Origin: Balneolaceae bacterium | Lineage (GTDB): Bacteria > Bacteroidota > Rhodothermia > Balneolales > Balneolaceae | Length of the DNA: 64,000 bases | Assembly (NCBI GenBank): GCA_017640605.1 | Contig: JAEPQH010000012.1 | Span: forward strand, 1 to 64,000 | Reading direction: 5' to 3' | Shown: in pieces, positions 16,809 to 30,393 of the stretch | Layout: each line of letters opens with the position of its first letter | Position numbering within the stretch: position 1 is the first letter of the stretch | Program-made: the position numbers and the translations under genes | The notes under the pieces: model-generated | What the model was told of the DNA's origin: nothing | What the model saw: only the letters and a program-made list of their open reading frames with translations | Databases searched by the model: none

Positions 16809-18143
16809 ATGAAACCATACCTTTTTCTAAGCCTCCTTTTTCTACTTTTAGCTTGCAAGGAAAATGGAATTGGCAATTTTGACCCCATAGATGAACCGGA
16901 TCCTACAACAGAGGAAATAAATCCCAAATCTAAAAAGGGAGTGGCATTTACTAATAAAGCAAAAGATTGGTCGCACAAAACAAGTGACTTAAAAGCTCAT
17001 TGGATGTATAGCTGGGGCAATTCTATTAGTGAAGCCATTCCTGAAGATGTGGAATTTGTCCCAATGTTCTGGGGTAAAGGCTCGGTTAATGATGATAATA
17101 TCAATCGAATAAAAGCCTTAGCTGAAGAAGGAAAAGTGAAATATATCCTTGGTTTTAACGAACCTGATGGTGAATCGCAGGCAAACATGACGGTTGATGA
17201 AGCTATTGAACTATGGCCAAGACTTGAAGAAATAGGAGTACCTATTGGTAGCCCTGCAACGGTTCATCCCGACAATCAATGGATGCAAGAATTTATGCAA
17301 AGAGCAACAGAAGAAGGGTTACGTGTAGATTTTATTGCTGTTCACTTTTATGGAGGTCCGAATCCAACAAATTTTATTAGTTTGTTGAATAAAACGTACC
17401 AGCTCTACGACAATAGACCAATTTGGATTACTGAGTTTGCTGTAGCAGATTGGAATGCAACCTCTGCATCTAATAATCGCCATAGTGTTGCCGAAGTTGA
17501 GGCGTTTATGGCTGAGGTACTTCCTACTCTTGATAACATTAATTGGATACATCGATACGCTTGGTTTAGTGGTACTAATCCACCCTTAGTAACATCTGCC
17601 CTGTTTAATGACGACTCCGAGATTACTTCTGTAGGGCAAATGTATGCGAATCATCAACCAAATGAAGATATTGGTGAAGGCGTAGATACAAACTTCGAAC
17701 CTGAAGTAGATCCTGATGAACTTTTGTTAAACCCAGGATTTGAAACAGGAAGTATTTCTCCATGGGGTGGATTTAAAAATGCAACAGTATCAGCTAGTGA
17801 TACATTTACTCCTTTTGCTGGAAATGTAAGCGGCAGAATAAATAATGGAGACGGATCACTTTTCCAAGTAGTGCCAGTAGACGCCGGCACAACGTATACC
17901 CTTAAGTATTACACTAAATGGCAAGAAAATGTAAGCAGTAATATTTTTGCTACTGTTCGTAATAATGCAGATAACAATAAAATTTATGACTTGCCTGAAG
18001 TACCGTTTACTTCAGATTGGGTACAATCTAACTTTGAATTTGTAGTACCTGATACCGTTTCAGAAATTAAAATTCAATTTTATAAACCCAATGGATTTCC
18101 ACCATTATTCTTAGATGAATTCTCCCTTAAAGTAAAAGAGTAA
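16809..18143 (+). CDS. GH128-like glycoside hydrolase lipoprotein, second copy
   Basis: This 444-residue paralogue of the previous gene has lipobox LLLAC, then almost the same linker (KENGIGNFDPIDEPD) and the same catalytic core with Glu118 in GFNEPDG and Glu209 in WITEFAVADW. The C-terminal module (about 300-444, LLNPGFETGSISPWGG) is of the CBM_4_9/carbohydrate-binding type and differs from that of the first copy. Same core, different binding module suggests the pair attacks the same backbone at different places. ATG 16809 is chosen over an upstream in-frame TTG at 16797 because it begins the signal sequence. Confidence 0.8.
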   Translation: MKPYLFLSLLFLLLACKENGIGNFDPIDEPDPTTEEINPKSKKGVAFTNKAKDWSHKTSDLKAHWMYSWGNSISEAIPEDVEFVPMFWGKGSVNDDNINRIKALAEEGKVKYILGFNEPDGESQANMTVDEAIELWPRLEEIGVPIGSPATVHPDNQWMQEFMQRATEEGLRVDFIAVHFYGGPNPTNFISLLNKTYQLYDNRPIWITEFAVADWNATSASNNRHSVAEVEAFMAEVLPTLDNINWIHRYAWFSGTNPPLVTSALFNDDSEITSVGQMYANHQPNEDIGEGVDTNFEPEVDPDELLLNPGFETGSISPWGGFKNATVSASDTFTPFAGNVSGRINNGDGSLFQVVPVDAGTTYTLKYYTKWQENVSSNIFATVRNNADNNKIYDLPEVPFTSDWVQSNFEFVVPDTVSEIKIQFYKPNGFPPLFLDEFSLKVKE

Positions 18144-18169
18144 ATAACATTCAATATCAATTAAAAATG

Positions 18170-18207
18170 AAAGCCTTGTTTGCCTAAAACAGGGCTTTTT
18201 CTTTTTT
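18170..18207 (+). terminator. Rho-independent terminator of the susCD-GH128 operon
   Basis: AAAGCCTTGTTT pairs with AAACAGGGCTTT (12 bp, one G-T pair, loop of 5) and is followed by TTCTTTTTT. Confidence 0.85.
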
Positions 18208-18573
18208 GAACAAATCTAATCCATCCCTTCTCTTATAAGTTTATTACTCGAGAAACACATAAACCTAATTATTTAGTAGCCACCTGAGTTACATTAATAC
18301 CTGAACTGAAGAATTAAATGCTAGATATAAATTACTGGCCCTATCTCAGGTTAAGCTATTTGACCGAGCTATTGGCATTCCCCCAATTTCACTAACATTA
18401 ATCTAAATATGTACCAAATCGGTATTACTCGTAATCTTTACAGTTTGCACGCATATTTCAGCTCACATTACTCCTAATTCATGATTTATTATGTGAAACT
18501 GAATTATTGATTAATCGGAATTGATCAAAGGTACTATGCTATAACACGGTGACGAGACATATTTAAATCTTAG
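18208..18573. other. Intergenic spacer between convergent operons, no feature found
   Basis: These 366 AT-rich bases lie between two terminators. No gene, repeat or palindrome of note was seen. Confidence 0.5.
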
Positions 18574-18609
18574 ATAAAAAAATAACCGCACTTTTAGGGT
18601 ACGGTTATT
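18574..18609 (-). terminator. Rho-independent terminator of the galM-GH2-sulfatase operon
   Basis: On the minus strand AATAACCG and CGGTTATT form a perfect 8-bp stem followed by a run of T's (As at 18576-18582). It lies 40 bases after the sulfatase stop. Confidence 0.75.
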
Positions 18610-18648
18610 ATCAAAAACTCAATGTGTTATAATATAGTTTTTAGGGCC

Positions 18649-20304
18649 TCACTCATTATTTAGAGTAGGAACCACTCTTTGATCATCGGTTTGTTTGATT
18701 TGATCTAAGATTGCTTTCATTTCAAGCACCTTCTCCGGGTATTGATCTGCAAGGTTTGTCGTTTCTCCTTTATCATTAGCAAGATTAAAGAGATAATCGG
18801 TATTCTTTTCAGGCATTGGAGTACTGATTGGATTTTGCCTTGAGTTATGCTTCATTTCAGCAAATGGCGGTGGATTAGTTGCAGGAATTAGCTTCCAATC
18901 ACCCAATCTGAATCCGTAATAATTCTCACCTGCCCCTTGTTGAAGTACATAAGGCCGGCTTATGTCCGATTGCCCTAACATCGTTTCAAGATTGTTCAAA
19001 CTATCCATATCGTCTCCTTCAGGTAATTGAACGCCGATTAATGCAGATAAGGATGCCATTAAATCAACCTGACTGAATATAGCGTTGGAAACTTTTCCTT
19101 CTGGTACTACTCCCTTCCAATTAACAATAAACGGCAAGCGAGTGCCTCCTTCATAGGCAGTATATTTGCCTCCTCTGAAGGGTCCATTTGCTTTATGTCC
19201 ATTTGCATCTTCGATTGCACCATCGCCATAACCATCGTCGTAAATAGGACCATTATCACTTGAAAAAATAATCAGTGTTTCCTCCCTAATTCCAAGTTCG
19301 TCAAGTAGAGTTAAGATTTCGCCAACTGCCCAGTCAAGTTCAACAACGTGGTCACCTCGTAAACCGGTTTGCGATTTACCAATGAATTGTTTGTTCGGTA
19401 CACGAGGTACATGATTTTGGTGCATGGGCAGAAACAGAAAAAATGGATTGTCTTTATTTTCGCGAATAAACTCACTTCCTAAATCCACAAACTTCTGAGT
19501 CATCTCTTCATCTTCCCACATGGCAGACTCTCCACCCTTTTGCCAGCCAATCCTGCTAACACCATTAACAATAGAACCAGCATGCTGTCGATCAGCCGGA
19601 TATATCAACATTTCCGGATGTGAGATTCCGGTTGGTTCGCCCTCGAAGTTTTTTTCATAGCTTACCAGAAGAGGGTCATCTTGTGGCGATAAACCTTCAA
19701 CATAATGTCCATTTAGGTACACAGTTGGAACTCTATCAACCGTTGTAGGCACAATAAAAGATTCATCGAAGCCTAATTCTAATGGTCCCGGTTTTACTTC
19801 CCCATTCCAATCAATCGTACCGTTGCCAAGCCCAAGGTGCCATTTCCCAACTAAAGAGGTTGCATAACCGGCTTTTTTGAATAAATCTGGAAGTACTGTC
19901 ATCTCGGGATCGATTAATAATGGCGCATCTCCATCTAAAATTTGTGCACGCTTATTTCTAAACGCATATTGACCGGTAAGAATCGAGTATCTGCTAGGTG
20001 TACAGGTTGAAGCCGTAGCATAGGCATCAGTCATCATCATACCTGTTTTTGCCATTTCATCTAAATGTGGCGTTGGTATTAGATCGGTCCCATAAACACC
20101 AAGATCGTTGTAAGAAACGTCATCGGCGTAGATTATGATAACATTCGGTTTTTCTGGAAGATCTGAACTGGGTTGTTTAGGAGAACACCCAACCCCGACA
20201 ATAACTACTAAAACAGTTATGAAATGAGATTTTTTGAGACGTTTGTACGACTGGTATAAATAGTTCAAAGCTACATTCATTGTTTGTTTATTCTGATAAT
20301 TCAT
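18649..20304 (-). CDS. Sulfatase lipoprotein (S1 family), Cys-type
   Basis: The 551-residue protein has a hydrophobic start ending VVIVGVGCS (lipoprotein-like), NVIIIYADDVSYND at the metal site and TCTPSRYSILTG with Cys101 for formylglycine. Long family blocks LVGKWHLGLGNG and FSSDNGPIYDDGYGDG are present. The gene begins 3 bp after the GH2 stop, so galM, GH2 and this sulfatase form an operon: sulfate removal and beta-galactoside cleavage are made together. ATG at 20280 is an alternative start. Exact sulfate position is unknown. Confidence 0.9.
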   Translation of the reverse strand: MNYQNKQTMNVALNYLYQSYKRLKKSHFITVLVVIVGVGCSPKQPSSDLPEKPNVIIIYADDVSYNDLGVYGTDLIPTPHLDEMAKTGMMMTDAYATASTCTPSRYSILTGQYAFRNKRAQILDGDAPLLIDPEMTVLPDLFKKAGYATSLVGKWHLGLGNGTIDWNGEVKPGPLELGFDESFIVPTTVDRVPTVYLNGHYVEGLSPQDDPLLVSYEKNFEGEPTGISHPEMLIYPADRQHAGSIVNGVSRIGWQKGGESAMWEDEEMTQKFVDLGSEFIRENKDNPFFLFLPMHQNHVPRVPNKQFIGKSQTGLRGDHVVELDWAVGEILTLLDELGIREETLIIFSSDNGPIYDDGYGDGAIEDANGHKANGPFRGGKYTAYEGGTRLPFIVNWKGVVPEGKVSNAIFSQVDLMASLSALIGVQLPEGDDMDSLNNLETMLGQSDISRPYVLQQGAGENYYGFRLGDWKLIPATNPPPFAEMKHNSRQNPISTPMPEKNTDYLFNLANDKGETTNLADQYPEKVLEMKAILDQIKQTDDQRVVPTLNNE

Positions 20305-20307
20305 GAT

Positions 20308-24661
<4,354 letters not shown>

Positions 24662-24708
24662 TCAATTCTAATATGATAATGTAAACTTTGAATAACACTC
24701 GACAAAAA

Positions 24709-24722
24709 TGTTAACGATATCA
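24709..24722. promoter_or_regulatory. LacI-family operator O4 (galM operon)
   Basis: TGTTAACGATATCA matches the locus core with one change in the right arm. It is in the divergent region before galM, 48 bp from its start. Confidence 0.7.
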
Positions 24723-24867
24723 TTCTACATTTACAAACAGTTTATTTCCTAAAATTTGAAGTATTTATCATGCTCTAACTGTAATCTAACCAATCCTATA
24801 TAGCATTTTTCTATCTTTAAACTCACCTACATTGTTTACTTGAAGATGTGAATTTATATTGATAAAA

Positions 24868-24881
24868 TGTTATCGATAACA
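24868..24881. promoter_or_regulatory. LacI-family operator O5 (sulfatase at 24952)
   Basis: TGTTATCGATAACA is a perfect palindrome on the locus core. It lies 159 bp from O4 and 71 bp before the sulfatase start; two sites in one divergent region would allow DNA looping. Confidence 0.75.
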
Positions 24882-24951
24882 ATTTTGCTTTTATTTGAGC
24901 TTTCGTTAAACGTAGCTCACTTTATTTAAAGATCTATTAACCTCTACTAAC

Positions 24952-26337
24952 ATGCTCAGAGTTTTTAAAATCGTACCACTTTGCTGTATTTGCTTAATGG
25001 CACTAAATACAGGCTGTTCAACTGCTCCAAAGAATGCTGAAGAACAACCAAATATTTTACTCATTCTAGCCGACGATCTTGGGTTTAATGATTTAGGATT
25101 TCAAGGCTCAAAAGATCTAAGTACACCAAACTTAGATACATTAGCTAGAAACGGAGTAATTTTTACTGATGCCCATGTAACTGCTTCTGTATGCAGTCCC
25201 TCTCGCGCTGGGTTAATAACAGGAAAGTATCAACAATTTTTTGGGCACGAGGCAAATATTCCCCCACCACAACTTGGAACAGATACAACGCTAGTTACTA
25301 TTGCGGATGTGTTACGTGATAACGGTTATCGAACCGGAATTAACGGCAAATGGCATATTGGCTACGAATATAATTATCACCCAAATAGTCGCGGATTTGA
25401 TCATTTTTGGGGATTTCTGGGAGGTCATCGCAGCTATTTCCCTGAAAATTACCCTCCAGAAAATCATAAAGCGATATATACAAATAGAACACACACCCCA
25501 TTTACCGGAAATTATCTTACTGATACCCAAGCCGACGAAGCAGTGAAGTTTATAAAGGATTCAAATGAACCATTTTTCCTGTTCTTATCACTTGCAGCTC
25601 CGCATGCGCCCATGCATGCTTTAGAAGAGGATATGGCTAGGTTTCCGAATTCCGATCGCCCGGAATATGCAGCAATGGTGTACGCGATGGATAGAGCAGT
25701 AGGTAAGGTTGTTCAGCATTTAAAACAAACTGGTAAATTTGAGAACACACTTATTGTATTTCTGAGTGATAATGGTGGGAGCCCTGTAAACGATTCTAAT
25801 AATTCCCCTTTAAAGGGATTTAAAGGCAACAAATTTGAAGGAGGAATTCGTGTACCTTTTATAGTGCATTGGCCGAAGGTTATTGATGGTGGACAAAGTT
25901 TTGATGGACTAACCTCTTCGTTAGATTTATTTCCAACATTTCTTGATGCTGCAGGTATAAAAAAGTCTTCAGAACTAGAGTTAGATGGAACAAGCTTAAT
26001 TCCTTTTCTAACTAATGAAAAAACCGGTTCGCCGCATGATATGTTATTTTTTAGAAAGGAAATGGCTGCTGCGGTACGCCATGGAAATTGGAAGTTGATT
26101 CGATTGGATGACTACGGATATGTTCTTTACGACCTTGCAACCGATCCTTACGAAACAACCAATTTAAAAAACCGGGAACCTGAACGGTTTGAATCAATGA
26201 AAATAGCGCTCGAAAACTGGGAATCTAAAACCGTTGAGCCTTGGTGGAGTGAAAACCCAAAATGGCAAGAAGTAACCTCCGACATTCATCAAGATTTGAT
26301 GAATAATCGCCCTATCAGGCGGATTAGTCCGGATTAA
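24952..26337 (+). CDS. Sulfatase lipoprotein (S1 family), Cys-type
   Basis: The 461-residue protein has a lipoprotein signal (CLMALNTGC), NILLILADDLGFND, and VCSPSRAGLITG with Cys81 for formylglycine. GKWHIGYEYNYHPNSRGFD and FLSDNGGSPVNDS are family blocks. It is the only plus-strand gene between two minus-strand operons and has its own operator. Its stop overlaps by 4 bp the stop of the convergent SGNH gene. Confidence 0.9.
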   Translation: MLRVFKIVPLCCICLMALNTGCSTAPKNAEEQPNILLILADDLGFNDLGFQGSKDLSTPNLDTLARNGVIFTDAHVTASVCSPSRAGLITGKYQQFFGHEANIPPPQLGTDTTLVTIADVLRDNGYRTGINGKWHIGYEYNYHPNSRGFDHFWGFLGGHRSYFPENYPPENHKAIYTNRTHTPFTGNYLTDTQADEAVKFIKDSNEPFFLFLSLAAPHAPMHALEEDMARFPNSDRPEYAAMVYAMDRAVGKVVQHLKQTGKFENTLIVFLSDNGGSPVNDSNNSPLKGFKGNKFEGGIRVPFIVHWPKVIDGGQSFDGLTSSLDLFPTFLDAAGIKKSSELELDGTSLIPFLTNEKTGSPHDMLFFRKEMAAAVRHGNWKLIRLDDYGYVLYDLATDPYETTNLKNREPERFESMKIALENWESKTVEPWWSENPKWQEVTSDIHQDLMNNRPIRRISPD

Positions 26338-27095
26338 AGATCAGACCTTATGAGCTTAATTGCTGATTCAGCAACCCTGATACCCAAAATTCGGTAACCT
26401 TCAACCGTGTAGTGTAAATCATCTTGTATAAACTCATTATTGTTATTAAAACCTGTATTTAAATCATCGGTGTTTACCCAAAGTATATTTGAATATTCAT
26501 CCGCAATTTTTTCCTGAGCCTGCCTAACTTTAGTCCAGTGTGGCCACTTCTCATTATCTAAATCAAAGTCGCTTAATCGAGCAATAACCATATTTATGTT
26601 CTCTCTTTGTAGGTCGCGTTTTAGTTGATTGAATAGACCAATTACACTACTCATATACACATCCCCTTCGCTAATTCGCGCATCCCTTTCGCCATGTATC
26701 CAGACAAAAGTAACCGTTCGGATTTGTTGATTTTCAATTTCTGAGTATACTTTTTCCATTAAACTATCATACAAATCACCTCGTGCTTTCGGGACACTTC
26801 CATCGGATGAAACCCAACCTTTATACCAACGGCTAATAGGTTGAGAGCCCATTGCATCTTTCACAACTATGATATGATCGCTTCCAAATTCTGCAGCCAA
26901 AGTGGGTATTAACGTGTCTTCAACATTTAGCCGCACCATATTTGATTGCCCGGAAAGTATGAATAAGTGTTTGCCATCGTTCAAAGATTGTGCATTTAGC
27001 GGGCAAAACAGAAATAGATTCAGAATCAAATAAATGGGAAACGAATTTTGTGCACGATTGGGAGTAAAAAAATCATAAATACAACTCAGTATCAT
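26334..27095 (-). CDS. SGNH/SASA-type carbohydrate esterase (sialate O-acetylesterase-like)
   Basis: The 253-residue protein carries FILSGQSNM (block I with the nucleophile Ser) and ends with DDLHYTVEGYRILG, the Asp/His block of SGNH hydrolases; WIHGERDARISEG is the block III-like region of SASA-domain esterases. A hydrophobic segment ending FCPLNAQ suggests export. It most likely removes acetyl or similar esters from the glycan. The ATG at 27095 overlaps the stop of the sulfatase-GH16 gene (ATGA), a coupling that settles the start; earlier in-frame ATGs lie within that gene. Confidence 0.8.
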   Translation of the reverse strand: MILSCIYDFFTPNRAQNSFPIYLILNLFLFCPLNAQSLNDGKHLFILSGQSNMVRLNVEDTLIPTLAAEFGSDHIIVVKDAMGSQPISRWYKGWVSSDGSVPKARGDLYDSLMEKVYSEIENQQIRTVTFVWIHGERDARISEGDVYMSSVIGLFNQLKRDLQRENINMVIARLSDFDLDNEKWPHWTKVRQAQEKIADEYSNILWVNTDDLNTGFNNNNEFIQDDLHYTVEGYRILGIRVAESAIKLIRSDL

Positions 27096-30000
27096 TTCGT
27101 TAAAGTCATTTGTTTTGATAAAACTCCTTCGCTTGTTTGAAGCCGATAAATATAAACACCCGATGACCATTCGGACGTTTTAATACTAAAATCATGGCTA
27201 CCTGCTGGCAATAAACTTTCGACAATCGAAGCCACTTTTCTACCAAGTATATCGTACACCGAAAGCTTTACCTGAGTACTTTTCGGTAAATAAAAACTGA
27301 TACTTGTACTAGGATTAAATGGATTGGGATAATTTTGTTTTAAATCGAGTTGTGTAGGTGTGCTGGAAGTTTCTTCAGTGTTAACAACAAAATCTGTTAC
27401 ACACCTGATGCTAAGTCCCGATTTTTTGGGAACGGTATTTCTTCGAATATCAGAACGATTGAAACGAACTAGTCTGCGGTAAGCTTCTTCTTCACTCGAT
27501 TCGCTAGCCGACCAAATAGACCCAAACACAGTTTGAGAGGCAGCATTTTCAAACGCACCGTAAGCATAACGTACGCTTCCGCCTACCCAGCTGAATCCGA
27601 GCTCATTGGTGGCTCCTTCATTGGGTGAGTTCCATGCTTTGGTATTGGTTGACTTTAATTTCCCAGCCACATTGTCTGTAGCTCCTCCCCAGCCATCTCG
27701 ATCCAACTCACTATCCGGCATTCCCGCATCTAATTCAAGTGCCTTCCAATCGTCTTCATCGGGCACCCTCCATCCATCGGGACAAACACCGCGTTCATCT
27801 ATTACTACATTATAATTATATAGATAGCCGAATAGATCTATACTTAAAGTATCACCTCTAAAGACGGTATGAGCCGGCGATGTAGTTTCTGACCACTCAT
27901 TGTTAGATTCTTCGGAAGAACCAATTAAAGGAATCGGATCTCCATTTCGAAATTTTGATGTTCTAAGGTTTTCAGCCATCCAAATTCGATCATCAATTTC
28001 TACCGTATTGTAGGTATTACCGTCAATGTCGATGAGATTGGTTGGATCCGGTTCATTATCAGTCTTTTTTTTTTGAAACACCCTCACATAATCAACTTCG
28101 TAAGATAATGGAAACTCTGTATTTGATGGATTCCCTCCGTTCGCTCCAATGGCAAGATTCAATAAGATATAATGCGGTTGCCTGAATGGATTAAAGCCAT
28201 CTGCATAGGTTGCTTCTTCAATATTGATGGTATTTAATAACTCACCATTTAAAAATAATTCTATCCGATCCTCATCCCATTCCATCCTCCAGAGATGAAA
28301 TCGCTCGGTAAAATCCGGCATCCTTTCAATAAAATCAGTTAGTGGATATGCCGCACCATCCCAAAAAACTTTTCCTGTTTCTTGTCCCCTCCACGCAGCA
28401 TTTGCTAGTATGCTTGGAATGTCATTTTTGCGATAAAACTCCATCAAATCTACCTCGCCGCGATCGGGCCAAGTTCTATCGGCACCTAGGGTCCAAATTG
28501 CAGGCCAGGAACCTAAACTTGTATCAATCTTTGCCCGTACTTCTAAAATACCATACTTAAAAGTAAACTTATCTCGGGTGTTAATACTAGCAGAAGTGTA
28601 GTTAGCCTGTGCCCTGTTTTCTCGCCAATTATCACTGTCGGGATCATAATTTGGGTTTTCAACAACTTCGTGTTTACCTTCGAACTCGAGCAAGCCGTTG
28701 GCAATAGTTACATTTTGAGGCTGGTACCATTGCAATTCTTGATTTCGAACAAAGCCATTTTCAAAACTCCACCATTTTTCATCGAGAGATCCACTTGAAT
28801 TAAACTCTTGATTCCAAATTAATTCGAAACCCTCTGGAGTGTCTATTGCAGTGTAATCAGCTTTATATGGACTTGGAATATGAAATCGATCGGGATTCAG
28901 TCGGTTGTATTCAGCATCCTGTTGTAATCCTAAATATACCGGATCAATAATTTCTGATTTCCAGTTGTTTATTTGATCGATCAGATGGCCGTGATCAGTA
29001 TCATTAAATGGAATCTTACTACTATTTGCCTCACTCAGATCGTTTGCCAAATTAAATACTGAAATGATCCCATCATCATTTATCAGTTTAAGATCTCCGT
29101 TCCGAATTGTGTATATATTTTTGTCGTAATTACGCCAGAATAATGTTTTGTGGGGCGAGTTGGTATTCTTACCGGTAAGGAATGGAATTAAATTCACTCC
29201 GTCTAATGGTTTTTCCGGTTCAACGTCTGCCTCTGCCAACGCTGTTGCCATTATATCCATCGAACTTACCGGTTTATCGTAGGTAGTTCCGGCAGGTAAT
29301 ACTGCCGGCCAAGAAATCGCAAAAGGCACACGTAAACCACCTTCAAAGAAGCTAGATTTTGCACCTCGTAATGGGGTGTTATCTGAGCCATTATTACTAG
29401 CCCCCCCATTATCTGTTAAAAAGAAAATGATCGTATTTTCGGCTAATCCTTTCACTTCCAACTTATCCAGAATTGCTCCAACTCCATCATCAACAGCGCT
29501 CATCATAGCTGCATAAGTTTTTCTGGTATTATCAGTTATATCGGGAAAACGGTCTAGGTATTTTTGAGTTGCTTGTAATGGAGTATGTGGGGCATTGTAG
29601 CTCATAAAAAGAAAGAATGGATTTTCTGCTGATTGCCGGTCTATAAAATCCACACCTTCGCGCGATAAAGCATCGGTTACATACTCGTCTTCGTCGATCC
29701 ACCCATTGTTTCTCATTAACCTGGTTCGGTAACCATCCCATTGGTTGTCGGCTTCTGAATTATCGTTTAACAGCCATTCTTCAGGAAAGTAGCGATGTCC
29801 TCCTGAGAGGAAGCCAAAGAATTCATCAAATCCCTGTTGAAGCGGATACATTTTCCAATGGGCTCCTAGATGCCATTTACCCATAAAAGAACTTCGATAA
29901 TTGGCTTCAGACAGAGCTTCCGCCATATTCTGCTCAGAAAGTGGCAACCCCATTGTTGAATCGTTTGGCGCAAATAATGGATTTCGCCCGGCTCCATATC

Positions 30001-30277
30001 GATCTTGATGACGCCCCGTTAAAATTGCTGCACGGCTTGGCCCGCAAACGGGATGAGTGACATAACCCTGAGTAAATATGATTCCACGTTGTGCAATTCG
30101 ATCTATATTCGGTGTTCGGATATCACTAATACCATGAAATCCAACGTCTGCATAACCCTGATCATCGGTAAGAATTACTATTACATTAGGCTTGCGAGGC
30201 TCACTTTGTTGAAGCCCATTTGTTTCTTGAACTCCTACAAGTAGAACTGTAATAAGTACAAATAATGACTTTTGCAT
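27092..30277 (-). CDS. Sulfatase-GH16-FISUMP-T9SS multimodular secreted enzyme
   Basis: The 1061-residue protein begins with a signal peptide (LFVLITVLLVGVQETNG), then an S1 sulfatase (about 28-470, NVIVILTDDQGYAD, formylglycine Cys78 in VCGPSRAAILTG), a GH16 beta-jelly roll (about 475-740, catalytic GEVDLMEF with Glu608, Asp610 and Glu613, the E-x-D-x-x-E form), a FISUMP domain (about 750-965, with GVCPDGWRVP and SIRCV cysteines) and a T9SS type A sorting domain (YPNPFNPSTSISF). It should be secreted or surface-attached, and remove sulfate and cut the chain on the same polymer. GH16 with this motif includes laminarinases, agarases and other galactanases, so specificity is open. ATG 30277 starts the signal peptide; the frame is open upstream to 30385. 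Confidence 0.92.
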   Translation of the reverse strand: MQKSLFVLITVLLVGVQETNGLQQSEPRKPNVIVILTDDQGYADVGFHGISDIRTPNIDRIAQRGIIFTQGYVTHPVCGPSRAAILTGRHQDRYGAGRNPLFAPNDSTMGLPLSEQNMAEALSEANYRSSFMGKWHLGAHWKMYPLQQGFDEFFGFLSGGHRYFPEEWLLNDNSEADNQWDGYRTRLMRNNGWIDEDEYVTDALSREGVDFIDRQSAENPFFLFMSYNAPHTPLQATQKYLDRFPDITDNTRKTYAAMMSAVDDGVGAILDKLEVKGLAENTIIFFLTDNGGASNNGSDNTPLRGAKSSFFEGGLRVPFAISWPAVLPAGTTYDKPVSSMDIMATALAEADVEPEKPLDGVNLIPFLTGKNTNSPHKTLFWRNYDKNIYTIRNGDLKLINDDGIISVFNLANDLSEANSSKIPFNDTDHGHLIDQINNWKSEIIDPVYLGLQQDAEYNRLNPDRFHIPSPYKADYTAIDTPEGFELIWNQEFNSSGSLDEKWWSFENGFVRNQELQWYQPQNVTIANGLLEFEGKHEVVENPNYDPDSDNWRENRAQANYTSASINTRDKFTFKYGILEVRAKIDTSLGSWPAIWTLGADRTWPDRGEVDLMEFYRKNDIPSILANAAWRGQETGKVFWDGAAYPLTDFIERMPDFTERFHLWRMEWDEDRIELFLNGELLNTINIEEATYADGFNPFRQPHYILLNLAIGANGGNPSNTEFPLSYEVDYVRVFQKKKTDNEPDPTNLIDIDGNTYNTVEIDDRIWMAENLRTSKFRNGDPIPLIGSSEESNNEWSETTSPAHTVFRGDTLSIDLFGYLYNYNVVIDERGVCPDGWRVPDEDDWKALELDAGMPDSELDRDGWGGATDNVAGKLKSTNTKAWNSPNEGATNELGFSWVGGSVRYAYGAFENAASQTVFGSIWSASESSEEEAYRRLVRFNRSDIRRNTVPKKSGLSIRCVTDFVVNTEETSSTPTQLDLKQNYPNPFNPSTSISFYLPKSTQVKLSVYDILGRKVASIVESLLPAGSHDFSIKTSEWSSGVYIYRLQTSEGVLSKQMTLTK

Positions 30278-30325
30278 ACACTTTTGGTTTGGTAAAAGAG
30301 TGAGTTTTGTAAGTTTGAAAAGGAT

Positions 30326-30353
30326 GTTAAAAAACCGCAGATGCGGTTTTTTA
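30326..30353 (-). terminator. Perfect inverted repeat, terminator between galT and the fusion gene
   Basis: TTAAAAAACCGCA and its exact reverse complement form a 13-bp stem around a 2-base loop, with T-runs on both strands. It lies 41 bases after galT and 49 before the fusion gene. It may end or thin transcription from the galK promoter, so that galT and the fusion gene are not made in equal amounts. Confidence 0.65.
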
Positions 30354-30393
30354 ACTGTGGCTATAATGCTACTAACCCAGAGCATTATAGATG

